From Lineus longissimus (lineage: Eukaryota; Nemertea; Pilidiophora; Heteronemertea; Lineidae): a stretch of DNA of 64,000 nt. The stretch's first letter is position 1. The number at the start of each line of letters is the position of its first letter. The stretch lies in NCBI RefSeq assembly GCF_910592395.1, contig NC_088316.1, positions 19,344,001-19,408,000 of the forward strand, read 5' to 3'. The position numbers and the translations under genes were made by a program. Below are positions 1-13,100 of this stretch, one piece after another. The notes under the pieces were generated by a model. The model was not told where the DNA came from, did not search any database, and saw nothing but the letters and a program-made list of their open reading frames with translations.

Positions 1-3000
1 GAGAGTTGATCACTTCTGATCAAGTATGGGGTGTGCTTGCAGAAACTGAACCACATCCGTCCGTGTGTGTTTTTTAAGTCTATACTTTCATCAAATATTT
101 CTGAGAATTCGCACGGTTTCCTTTTGAGTGGCGAGAAATCCTGTTATCTTGCCAGAGTGATACCCAAGCTTTTATCATACGACATGGTGTCAATCTGCGG
201 GTTTCATTTTTCTTTTCTGGGGTAGCACCAGACCTTTTTACAGCTACTTGAACAGGAAGTATCGATCTTGACATGATGGAGCCGCTTCCGCCCCACAGTG
301 ACACGCCCCTCACATTAAAACTGAAGGCCTGCCCATATACAGTGATTCCCCCAGCAGACTGTGCTGTAACAAAAAGGCCTCTCTACTTCAAAACAGGTTT
401 AGAAGAGTGACACGAGTTAAAGTATAGCGGAACAGGAAACACATGGGTCGCTAACAACGCGAACAATGTCTTTCGGGTGACGTGATGAACAGATGGAAAA
501 AAAGAAAAAATCTTTTAATAAGATTGAATGAACCGGCAGTCCAGCTTCCATTATCGTTAGAAGAGCAAAAAGACGAACAATTTTGCCGATTATGGCGCAA
601 TTAAGTAATTAAGCCCTCGTTAACACAATTAAATCCAGCGTTATTTCACTTAGAGAATAATTAACATTATAGAAGTCCATTGAATGAAATGACAGTTAAA
701 TATAGTTTCAATGAAATAGTCTACTTAATGACTTTCCGGTATTTAGGGCTAATTTCAGCTTGTAGCTCATCCTCGTTGGGGCAGCAGCGTCATCTACTCA
801 GTGGCCACTGAGGAAGTTTTTACTCGCCTACTTATGTTTCAATGACTTATATAACTTATATGACGAGAGCTGAAGATATGAAATTGTAACAAAACCGCAT
901 CTTGGGCGTCCAGATCAAAAACATGCAGGTAAATCATGCACCATATTGACAGGAAGTCATGTCATAACTCTATGCAAGCTCAATAAAAAGTTATGAGGCG
1001 CCCCCTATATTTGTAAGTAAACATAAGCCATCTGTTAAAGTCCCACGTTATCATATTTGACTTGTTGTGGTATCAAGATTGTATGTACATAGCGATCCAC
1101 TCGTAAGCCACACATATCGGGACGGATGAATGCAACACCGAGACAAGGAGATCTATTGAACGGTGGGGGAACGTGTAAATGGCTTTGATAACAAGATTAG
1201 AAGAGTCGATAATAAGGTATTGTTGGCCATCAGCTGGAGAACAATCTTCGGCTTGGGTGTGCCTTATCTTTATGACAAGTGGCGCAACCACTGACACCGT
1301 TAAAACCGCATCAGGAATATTTGGCCATGACTCAGACAAGACATCAAACAAGTGTTCATCATCCATTAGGCCTATGTCGTTATGAAACTGACTGCGTCAA
1401 ATAAGGAGGCGCCGTGGAGGGTTAATACCTAATTACCAGAGCCAGGTCGAAGTACGAGCGAGAATGTGAGAATTCTTAATGGAATCCACTACCAGGCCTA
1501 AGAACAATGGGATTAATTCGTGCAACTACATCTTTAACATGATTAAATTATAGTATTGGGGCCAGCGACCCGGCCTATCGGCGGCCTAGCTGTAATTACA
1601 TTGTTGAAATGAGGCTATTGTATTCCATGAGCTTATTAACATGTATAGTATCAAGATAATACTCTGGCGCAAAAAAGGTGTAGGCCTATGAGTCACCTTA
1701 GTGGATTCTCTTTATCCAACGGATATCCTCATCCAATTCAACAATGTTGGACAGCCCTTTTGAATATATCGACATGCGTTTTAACAACTCGACATCTTTT
1801 TGAAACACTCCCGGTATCCGGTTCGAGGGACCACCTGTAATTTGTCTTTCTGTCGAATTCAAGATGGCGGCTTAGGCGGCCATATTGGAAAAGCATGAAT
1901 CGGGTGGGAAGCCATTGAGTCAACTGTTCTGTAAGATATATCATCACAAGACAGAGAAATAATTTAATTCAAGGAGCAATCTATTGGGTGATGAAAATAC
2001 AAAAATCGTACATTACTTCGTAAACCTTATTATTTTGACTTATTTGCCTAAGCTATGCGCTATTCCCATGATCGTAATAATCGAAAATTAGCCATCATCC
2101 CGGTATCCTGACAATCCCGTAATTTCCATACAGCCTATAATCACATACCTCGCATTATTTTAGACGATGTGATGAAGGCTATTGGCTTTGTGTGTATGTA
2201 TGAATAAGCTTGATGGGAGTGACCAGAATTAGCCAAGGAGTGGGATAGTTTATCACAGTCTCATTACAGGGAACGTCCAGGCAAGTTAGCCAAATAACTC
2301 AGTGCATTTTGTGCATCCAGTGTACATCAATGCACAGGGTCGTCGGAAAACAAAAGGGAAATGGACTTGGGGACAAAGCCAGTCAAGTTGGGCGGAAAAG
2401 GCTGTGCATATTTTAAGACAGTGTACCATGTTCATATTAATTTTTGCTCAACATTTGGTGGAACCAATTTAAGAGACGGGCGATTGTGTATCTAAAATAA
2501 TGGCAGTAATTACTGACTTATGTGCATTAAATGGATGCGGGTAGGGGGCCTATAGACAAAGATACATGTCTGGCAAATGGACTTTTTTGCTGCATTTATG
2601 TCTTTTTTCATCACGGTCATCCGTGATCTAAATGGCTTGCTTCAAATAGTTTTTGAATCATCCATCTCTCGGCTCTTGCAGAGAATAGTAGAGAAACCGT
2701 TTATGGTACTTTCGTGTTTCACTTTCGGTTTTTCGCCAATCAACCCCAATGGATGGCATATTAATACCAATGGCACATGATTGAGCTTTTTAGTGTATCC
2801 GGTCCCATATTATAAGTCGGTGCCTTATTATGTGAGCCACCACCCTCGAGCCGCCTTTCAGAGAAGTCAAGGATGGCCGCCGAAGATGCCAAAATGGCCG
2901 CCCCACGTTCAACAAGTCGCCTCAGCATCTGAAAACGTGTTTATCACAGGTTAATCAATATTTATCACCCATCCTGAGCTTTTGGGCCAGTCACTCGGCA

Positions 3001-5556
3001 CTGTCGAGCTTAGCATGTTTATCACCCGTCCACAAATGTATCACCTCTTTTGTATCGAAAGAAAAACCATACGCAGTAATTTGCAGCACAGCGGGCTTGT
3101 ATCAACATTACATAATCACGAACCAGACACAGTACCCGTGCCAGGTGATTCCCGTCCAATTTGCCATATTTATTTACCATAGTTATGTAATACGTGTCTG
3201 TTTTATGACAACCAGCAACCTGTCGTGTTGGCCCTTTGTTCATCAAAAATGACACCTTGGATTGTGGTAGATTTGCAAACATCATCATGTAAATTATTAC
3301 GAATACCATGCTCATTCTCACGATACGAGCACGTCATTTTTCTAATGACTTGAAATATACAGCTCCCCCCCCCCCTTAAAAGGTAGACCAATACGCCACA
3401 TTACACCCAAATCAAAGGGAAGTTAGGATATCGGAGCGGTGTGTACCAAGACGAACTGTGGTCAACTCGACTTGATTGCTGAGATGTAGCAGGCTTAACC
3501 GAGCATGGTTACAACGAGGCTAAAATCACACTATGTCAATATTTAATCGGTTTTATTAGCGACAATGGATTATTGGGATTATTATCGCTTGTTTGTCAAC
3601 ACAACGTGTCATATTTAAGAATTAAATGTATATTAACAGTTGGGGACGTTTTACAAAGGGGTAAGCCCCCCCCCCCGCGTGAGCTCACACTGTCACAAAC
3701 GATAAACAATTTATTATCCAGCGTAATCAAATATTAATGTATTGTCGACCTTAACCTTAATTTTGTGACACCCCGTAGAGCAAGAACAATGAAAAGGAGA
3801 AATATTCCATCTATCATCAATTCGTTGCAGACCAGCCACAATATTTACGCTTGAGTTACACTAACCTAAATATCACCCCAGCCAGTAAAAAGGGAACAAT
3901 GGATATGGAACAATAAGGGTAAACTATGAATTAACAGCAAGTGGATTCGACCAAACAGGTTTAGGTAATCCTTTGATCCGGTTGGTGGAGTCAGGCACCG
4001 CCGCCCATCCTTACCCGGGTCCCCACGGTCATTCCAAGTGAAGAGGATGCGAGTGCGAAAAAACATCTTCAGAAGTTTTCAACGTAATTTAAAGGCACAG
4101 CACCCCACTCAAGTCTGACCATCGACTTGGCCAATGCGAGACAAGTGTAACGCATTTGAGTGTTTCCGTTGTCGGGTGTTTTCTCTCATTGTTTGGGAAC
4201 GCTGAATGATAGATTGGCACGTAGTATTTTCTGTGTTTCCCCATTGAACAAGTCATGGTTGTACTGAAACACTGGAACAACTGCAGATGTATGCCGCTAT
4301 AATCTCCTGACTGCTGACTGCACTATTAGGATGCCTGCATGGCCATGCTGATCCGTAGTGTAATTTTCCCCACATTCTAAGCCAGTTCACACAGAAAGAT
4401 CCAATTTACCAGCATGCGACCTATTTCCATTTTATCAATTTCCTGTGTGCCCATGGAGTGGATCATGGAGGGAGTGGATTATTTAGGCCAATGGGCTCTT
4501 CACCACAATGCCTCGGCGAGAAAGTGTCTAAAGAGCCAGACAAACAACTGATGGCGGGGTGGGGTCGTCAACAGTTTGGCAGAAAACGACAAAGACGGCA
4601 TCATATAGGCTTAGGCCTAATCTTAATCAATCAGTTGGACTGGATTTAGAGTTGAGTTACTGTGGCAGTCAGGGTCGCAGGTAATCCTCTACAGTCTTAA
4701 TTAAAGACCCCCCCCCACCTCCATCGTCACCAATAATTACGTAAATAGTTTTAAAAAAGAGCCCGGTCGATATAAAAGGAACATCATCGTCATCATCATC
4801 ATCATCATCATCATCCTACTCATTGCGCAGCACTCTGCGGCCACAACTTAGGAACAACTCAATAACTAAGGAAAAACAGCCCAAATGAATAAAATCAAAA
4901 AGCACCACGTGATTCTGGATGTGCTATCCTAGCAGAGAGGTGTTTGGGCATCATCATAGTCAGAGCATAAGCACACAGACTATTCAAGCACATTTTAGGA
5001 GTATATACCACCCTCGGGGGACCCAACTCGTCACACTACACCATACTGCGCGGAGTAAGTGAGACAACAATAGAACCCTGACGCGTGATATTATATCAGA
5101 TGATTTTCAAAATCCAGTGAAATCACAAATGTAACAGTCAAGCTGAAAAACAACATATCAGCCAGCCTGTAATAGGCCTTCTGACCATCATGAGATCTCC
5201 TACCTCGTATACAAATGAAATATCGAAAACATGCTAAGTAACTCAGCTGACAACGGTAACCAGATCAACAAGTGGACGTCTATGCGTGATATATGGTTAA
5301 ACAATTTACTCATAAGCTAATCTGCTAATCTCTCCATATCTACCTGTCCGGTGCGTTTACCTAAGCTTAGCCATGCTGGTGATAATTACAATACACATTC
5401 GAGGGATACGCCAATGCATATTTCCTTGGTGAAGAATACAACACTGCACTATGAAGAATCAGAAAAGATCCGGGAGAATAGAGTAGGCCCTCCATTTTGA
5501 CAAACACGTGGTCGCCAAAAAGAAACCGCGAAAACATCACTAGAAGAACCACATAC
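1..5556. other. no gene identified; low-complexity patches
   Basis: Nothing in either strand reads as a convincing exon. It holds three poly-C runs (near 3365, 3667 and 4710) and an ATC microsatellite (4782-4815). It could contain introns of the minus-strand gene whose first exon is at 5557-5899. Confidence 0.6.
4782..4815. repeat. (CAT)n microsatellite
   Basis: About eleven CAT/ATC units with one interruption (CGTCAT). Confidence 0.9.
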
Positions 5557-5899
5557 CTTTAATTCCCTCCTTCCTTTGACTTGAATATGAACCGTATAGT
5601 CTTGGAACAGTCGGCCTTGCTGGTATCAAGTTATTGTTGCTTGAATCGAAGTCCAAGTCTAACGGATCTTTTAATCGAGACGGCATTGGGAATGGATTCT
5701 TTCTGCCGAGTTCCTGGGGAGGACTGGGGACCATTGTGATGGGTCCTGTTGAGTCCTCGGAGTTAGTGCTGTTGGCAGGTGAGGCCATGCCGCCATTACT
5801 GCCGTCTGTTTGGTCACCTGTCGTCTGCTCGAAGACAGTCTCATCACTCTCTTGCCGCGTCTCCCGAACTACTGTTGGTAACATCATCGTCCCTAACAT
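5557..5899 (-). CDS. orphan first coding exon of an unidentified minus-strand gene
   Basis: Open frame of 114 codons plus one base. The ATG at 5899 has an in-frame TGA two codons upstream. The exon ends in AAAG|gtatgt, a good donor, in phase 1. The product is acidic and rich in Ser, Thr and Pro (for example MLGTMMLPTVVRETRQESDE at the start, later VPSPPQELGRKNPFPMPSR), with no signal peptide or membrane helix. It looks like a disordered cytoplasmic or nuclear N-terminus. No convincing second exon was found between 1 and 5500, so the rest probably lies beyond the left edge. The function is unknown. A chance open frame is possible, but start, stop context and donor together argue for a real exon. 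Confidence 0.45.
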
Positions 5900-8800
5900 C
5901 TTTCAGCACTTGTGACTAGTCCAACCTAAACACAGCGTTCCCTCTTCTCACGTCCTCCTGAAGCCACTCTCCAGTCACAACTGAATTAAGCCGCAGGTCC
6001 CATCAACCTGTTCTCTGAAGCGTCTCCGAACTACCTGCGCTCACAAGTCCATGTGCTTGCAGCCTTATCGCCGGCTCCACTCACAATACGCGACGAGGTC
6101 ATTAATTGTATGCTTATGCAAATCTGTCATAGTTTCGTACTGATAATCCTTACTACAATAGGTCACAGCGACATCCGGAATGGAGGAGGGAGTGCGGAGG
6201 CCTGGTAAACACAGCGTCGAAGAGCCCGGATCAAGTCCCATCCAACACTGAGCCTTGCAGGTGGAGACCAAAGCACCAGTTTCACATCCAGCACCAGTTT
6301 CACATCGCCTACAAGTGTATGCAAAGCGGTATATGGTTGCACAATTACATTATTTGTTGAAGCCACTTAGATAGTGTGGTTCTGACCCATTTACCCGTGT
6401 TATACAATGGTGGGTTCGTTTGGAGGTAACATTCTGCAGCTCAAACTATTCAAGAGCAGCCAAGGGTGAACCGCTGGGATCGGTATGTGGCATTCTCACG
6501 ATGTTGATCCTCCCCGTGAGATGATACCATAACTGGTCGGGGTCACAGTGCCCGGGTCACATCTAGGCAGCTTAGGATGAGATTAGGATCCCTGGTGCAT
6601 TGACGAATCACCTGTTGCTAAAACAATATGGCATCTCCAAGTTCCATCACGCAACAAGATGGGACAAGAGCATCATTGAATATTCATAGGTTGGAGGATC
6701 CTGATCTATCAGTTATACTGCAATGGCGCGGCGTACACATCTTACAGTGGTCTTGTCTCATATTATGTGATCTCAAGAAGTTACAAATCACCCCGCCACA
6801 AACCATGCAAACGTTCTATGACGACCATTTATTTCGATGAGGAATTCGCCCCTTCATTACAGGTCTAAAACTGACGGTATACCATCGTATTTGAATAGAA
6901 GCCACTTCCTCCACACACCAAACTGCAACGTCAGGAGAGGGGGATAGGTCCTTGAACCATTACCAGATTATCATGAATTGTCCCGGCACCAGGTCTACTG
7001 GCCACCAAGCCCTTGGTTCGCAACAGGATGGTCCTCATTTTCTTTGGTCCTCTCCCCATGACTGCAACAAAAAGTGTCGCCGTATTATCCAACCCCTTGT
7101 CCAACTAACCATGGATAAGCTGGACCATGAACAAATCGCTATCTAAGCGCAGGAATAAAGATTAAAGCTATGCATGACCATAATATGTATCTGAACACCT
7201 CGATAATCCGGTAAGGTGATTAAGGATTAACAGAGACAGTGGGATGTGGGATTTGCAGGTTTTCTTTCGCATTAGATTCTTCCCTTTTTCACTACTTAGT
7301 TTGAAATGTGCCAATGAGGAATACAGTCAATCATGTACACGTGCATGTACGCCTGGTTAATCTAAATGTATGAGTCTGACCATATGAACCTTGGTTACCA
7401 TGATGACATTATCCTGTTACAATTAGCGGGACTTACGTAAAGTGGAGACGAAGCTTGAGTATGTAATATGGACACCTCAACGGTGTGGGAACCTTGTTTC
7501 TCACATTATATAATTGCGGGGATTGAAGACGAGAGGACTTATCAAGAAAACAAATATATTCTTGGCATCATTGGTGTTATCCATCATAGATTGATCCGAT
7601 GCTTCGTGTTATGAATCTTTATGTCATTTTACACTTTATTTTTCGTTGAACTTGTCGTAGAAAGCAATGAGCAAGCTGAAGCTTATGACAGAAGGAGAAG
7701 GATGAGCATTGACAAATCTTTTGAAACCACTCCTGCCATTCATGATACGACGAGAAATCAAAATGCAATTATCAAATAATGACTTCCAAAAGGCACAAGG
7801 AGTTTTGTAAACCGCGATGGTGAAAGGTCATGGGCAAGGGCATACACTTTTTACCACCAGTCCACCTGATAGCATGGTTTCAATGAGGCCATGCAATCGC
7901 TGGATTACTCTGGCGCCTCTTGAGGTATGCAAACTCGACAAAAGATGTTTGTCTAGACTGCTTATCATGTTATAAGTTATTTGGTGAGACTACATTGAGC
8001 ATAAACTTAATCTCAACATATTTTGATAGTACAAAAAAATGCATAAACAGTTACAAGATTGAGCCCTGGAGACTGGCTTGACTCACAACCCAGCCACCCT
8101 GACTATCAAAGATCACAAACGCACTATCTTAATGGGTCCAAATAAAAGGCCTAGTCTAATGATTTAATAGGCTGTAGACAATGGTGAAATGAAACAAAGA
8201 GATTGCTCGAATTCCATCGCAGTGGGATCGGCTGCAGACCAGCATGGAAGCTGGCCTCGTTATGGAGTATCAGCAGAAAACAATGGCGGATTAAATTGAC
8301 TTGATATTATTAGATTGACGGCAATCATAGTCTTTTTTGGTACGGCATTGTTTCTCATTTTTCAGTTTTTACCACCAAGTTGATCAAGAGATCAGCCCCG
8401 TCTGAAGACCACCCACCCTAACCCTCCCCTCCCCCCGAACAACCCTATCCCCTCATTTTTTTCTGAGGACCATAAATTCAACCGTCCGGTCATCTCTGTT
8501 GCACGCACTTTGCTGGTTGCGCCGACTGGTTGAGTCAACTAAAACCACAAATGCAACAAGTGGTTGCGCCTAGTGAATCTTAAAACCGATAGAAGTCTCT
8601 CTCGACCAAACCTAGGACAATCTCAGTCGGATGGTTGTATGTCTTCATGGCCGTCTGCTGCAGAGCCGATATGGTACATGTACCTTGAAGTACATGGTTA
8701 TGGTTGAAACGAATAGCTTGTGTCCAAAACGATAAGATACGATATGATGGAAATACTGGCACATCAAATCAAATCGACTCTGACTTTATTCTGATCTCTT

Positions 8801-10180
8801 GACGGCGGCGAACCGAATACACCACATAAACTATTAACCCAAGATTCCATTGCAGTTGCAATACGTTACATAATGCATTCTTCCTTCATTTAGATCACTG
8901 AACCAAGCTGCAACCACGGAATTCCAAACCTTTAGAGGTTTATGACTATAAAAACCGTGTATAACTTTAGATCAAACTCGCGCCTTGGGCTTGGAACAAT
9001 TTTAATTTCTATTACAGATTCTGCCGTAACTAAATTTGGATTTCTGACCAGAATATCATCTCCGGTTGGGTTTAGCTTCCTTAGACTTAATCTCGTGCAC
9101 TTGGTCATGATCGCTCTCACCTACACACAAACTGCATTGTCCAAAGCATGAAAAGTTGACCTATGGACGAGCTTGTCTTAAAGGTGTATTGTCACAACCA
9201 GGTAATTCTTGAGGACAGATCAACGAATCGACTGAGAATCTCTTATTGCTGAAATCAACCGAGGAAATGCCAATAACCTACGATAGGGTACAGAATGTCC
9301 TTTGTTTTAAGCCCTATCAAACCTCCAAACAGTAAAAACTGAAAATCTTATTTTGTCTTTTGCAGTCTTTCACATTCTTTCACATTCTAAGACACGTGTC
9401 TTTAAGGTTGTCCCAGTCTATTGACATCGACACACGAATTTGCGTTGAATTTTCGGCAGTTATGGCCTGGTCTCGGCGCCTATTGTACGGACTTTGCATG
9501 CCACACCTATTGTACTATACAGGACAGATTATTTCCAGCACAATGGCTCTATTTACCTGTCTACAATACGGCGACAATAGCGACCGACTCAAGCGGGTTT
9601 CAATACCTCTGGCTGCTATATCTCGATCTCAGACTTGGCGCTGGATTCCCATGCATTGAGAGTCTCAAGACGATAATCTGGAACATCACAACGTCTTAGT
9701 GCTTTCAAGTTTCTGCAAGAGGAGAGGAGGAATCACTAAGGACAACCATCATCTCAAACGAAGACACGAAACTTTGAAAAAATTTCCGATTTTGTGCGTT
9801 CTGTCTTATGATATGACATCTGCTATGACGAGACATGAGATCTGGATGATATTGTCCGCCGCACCTGGCGTTACTGTGTCCTAGATATTCGCTTGGAGTG
9901 GGTCAGCTATAGATTTGATATGAAGTAATAATATCATCAAGATATTACACTGAGCGGATTCATCCGTGTTTCATTGTCTCTTTTTTGAAGTCAATCATCA
10001 AAACCTGTCGTCTCTGGAGAGCTTTTTGATAAGAAGACGACGTTTTTTAGGATTAGAATATCATTGTGGACTTCCTGGTCCAGACTGACAGTTGGCGGCG
10101 TTGAGCATCACATGGTCACGCAGGACTAATTCATCACTTGTTGCGCCACATCTGTTTGTGATATCGCAGCATAGTCCAAT
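5900..10180. other. intergenic between divergent first exons
   Basis: Lies between the minus-strand exon at 5557-5899 and the plus-strand double-homeobox start at 10181, so it should contain 5' UTR and promoter sequence for both. I could not place a core promoter. A short direct repeat of GCACCAGTTTCACATC occurs near 6273-6306, and TCTTTCACAT is repeated near 9365-9386. Confidence 0.5.
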
Positions 10181-13100
10181 ATGCAGTCTCCGGAACGATC
10201 GGATGAACAGGCCTTGGCGACGGCCCAGGAAGGACAGATCGCCGCGCAACATCTTGAAATGGACTGTCAGAGCGTTACGTCAGAGACGAGTCATGTGAGT
10301 AGCGCTCATGACCAAGTGGACAATCAGCGGGACAGTCCGATGCCGCAGCCTATACCTATTGCATTGACACTGACACAACCACCGGACTCTGCTGAAAGGG
10401 AGTATGCTACATTGACACCGTTGTCTTCGGCCGTTACGATGTCACATGTCATGGCTCCTGTGCATTACACCTCCTACGTTCCCATGCATTCTGTCGCTGT
10501 GTCGGCAGCCGAGGCTGCCCCCGCGGTAGTAACATCTCAGTATATCTCGCAGGCACAACCCTTGACCCACACTCAGGCCCAGGTGTCGCCGGTACAGCCG
10601 TCTCCCCTCATCCTGACTGCTGTGCCGAGGAAACCGACGCCCATACAACATGTACAGCCAACAGTCCAAAAGCAAGGTAAGTAACTTGCACTACTTATTC
10701 TCCACCCGCATTTTATTGCTTGGGTTTCGAAGATTTATGCCACGAAGACGTTCAGGAAGGAGTGTCCTAACCTATAATTGGATGACGGGTGACGGTGCAT
10801 GGCTATATGAAGACCAATGGACGCTTTACTTCCTCGACCGCTTCCTTTTACCATGCTTACAATTTCAAATCAAAATAGACGATCAACTATATGACGTTCC
10901 ATGGTAATTTCTTCTGGTATTTCTTACTGGATGCAAATTCCTGTATGGACTTTATTTATCTTTTAATGATAACGCAAAGGTGCAGGAGTGTCAATAGGTG
11001 TTCTTTCTTGTTGTGATAAGTCTGGTTGATAAGGTTTCGTTGATAAGGTTGGCAAAGAGTCTTACCATTCGACAAATACCAGCGAATCAAATTTTGCCTT
11101 AAAATGTCAATACTTCATGTAATCGGAAGCTTTACCTTAACAATGTTCACTTTGGCATCGGGACGATAATTGCCTAACTCATTTTAGCTGAAGTGAGTTA
11201 GGCAATTAGCGTAGGAGGATGACGATATACATGATCATCAAACAGGTCGTCTGCTTACACACACGGGATGCAACCCATATTTAGTGATGATAGCATAGCT
11301 GTACAATACAATGTATAGCTTATTGGTACTTCGATTTCGCGTTTGTCCCAGGCCTTTCTTAGGTGCGTCTTCTCATGTGTTGATATAAACGTCCCTTGAT
11401 TGAATAACTATGCTTGAATAACACTCTGATTTTGACACCTCTCTTTTGTCATCTTAATACGTCTCATTGTAATGTTTACATGTCACCTGTATTGTGACCA
11501 ACAATGTTTCCGATGGTGTTCAATTGACATATACAGGGTATCCCAAATCCGATTTCACAGTATCTGCCAGCCATTGATTGCGCATGTTGCAAGGTTGTTC
11601 ACTTCTTATAGTCCTATTGTTGTTGTCCTCGCAAACGTTTTGGATAATTTCCGCTGTTGTTGTTGTCAACAATACATTGGTTTGTATTGTCCAAACTATA
11701 CATTGTACAGGGTGTCCCAAATTATTTTCTTCATATGTTGATCCTTTTGCTTTTGCTTTTAATTTCTATTGATTTTTGAATGTTGACGAAATTTGTTGGC
11801 ATCATTAAGTTGAAGCTATCTGTCAATTTTAAATTCAATTTCTTTTGAGTTATGACTAGGACAGTGATAATCACTTACTTCTGTCGGTCATCTTTTTTTA
11901 ATCCCATCCTATTACCCAGCGTTCATTAAGTTTTGGGCGATATTGAAAAGACGACTTGAAATGGCTTTTCCACTGTTGTTGAAATCTGGACATTCGCAAG
12001 AAAGGCAACTTCACGGCATTTACTCGTTCAATACTACATTCAATTCAGATTAGACTGATTGAAAACCACTCATATTTACCACACATTTATGAAATAACAA
12101 CTCGAAATTGTCAAGAATGTCTAATGCCTGAACGACTTTCAATAAGTCTTTGTATTTATTTGGGTCAATTCACTACAGAATGTCGACCTTTTTATCCCTT
12201 CAACCTAGGCCCTACTGTGAAGCAGAGCATGAAACTGTCAATGGCATATTGAAGGTTTTATTCACAATATCCAAAGGCCTGACACTTGGCTTCATTCACG
12301 GTGTTTAAAAAACAAAGATTAGTGTCAGTCAGAGGGGCAGGAATACCATTGCGGGGGCCAGGTCGGATTTTTCAAAAACATTTAAGACTTGAACTGTTAC
12401 GTTATTGCACTTTATTTCTATCTTTTTGTATGTTTGCCTTACATATCTGAATTGCATTTCGACAATGGTTCGCTCGAATGTGTTTGTAGCAGTTATGCAA
12501 TCGCCGGAGATAGAACCCGACCACAAGGCTACCATATATAATTTCCGATTGTCCATATCACTCGTAATGTGAGGAATTGGTCCTTCCCGTTAGTCCTCAA
12601 AAGAGATGTCTTTTGTAACTTTGTGATGGCAGTTGTATCGGGAATGTTCCCTATCCACGTGTGGCCTGAGTTGTCGCAGCACCAGCCGAGCCGGCGGCCG
12701 AAATTTCCCGCCATCAGTTCAATTATCCCCGAATACCAACACATGTATTTACCCTAGCTCAAGCACGGGTTTATTTTCCATTATTCCGCGTCAGTCATGC
12801 AAACACTGCTATGAAAAGAAAAGCTTTCAGGCGACAATTCCTTCGAAATAACAAGTAGGATTTAGGCCGCCATGGTCACACTCGACTGGCAGGTATTTTC
12901 AATTGTGTGATTTCATGACCACACACAGGAATACTGTTGCGATTCACATACTACATGTATACTTGATGAAGTCTGGTGTAACAAATTTGGGTGTCCTCCA
13001 CGCTCCCATACATGAGACAGCTTAGGAGACTCACTCATTCTTTTAGCGTTCCCGAACAATGAAGAGAAACACTCAGAAACGTAAACACACAGAACATTTT

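Noticed and set aside
1073-1366. Minus-strand open frame with a stretch (HLFDVLSESWPNIPDAVL) vaguely like the N-terminal region of TRPM channels
   Set aside because: The resemblance covers only about 25 residues, the following conserved motifs are missing and there is no convincing acceptor.
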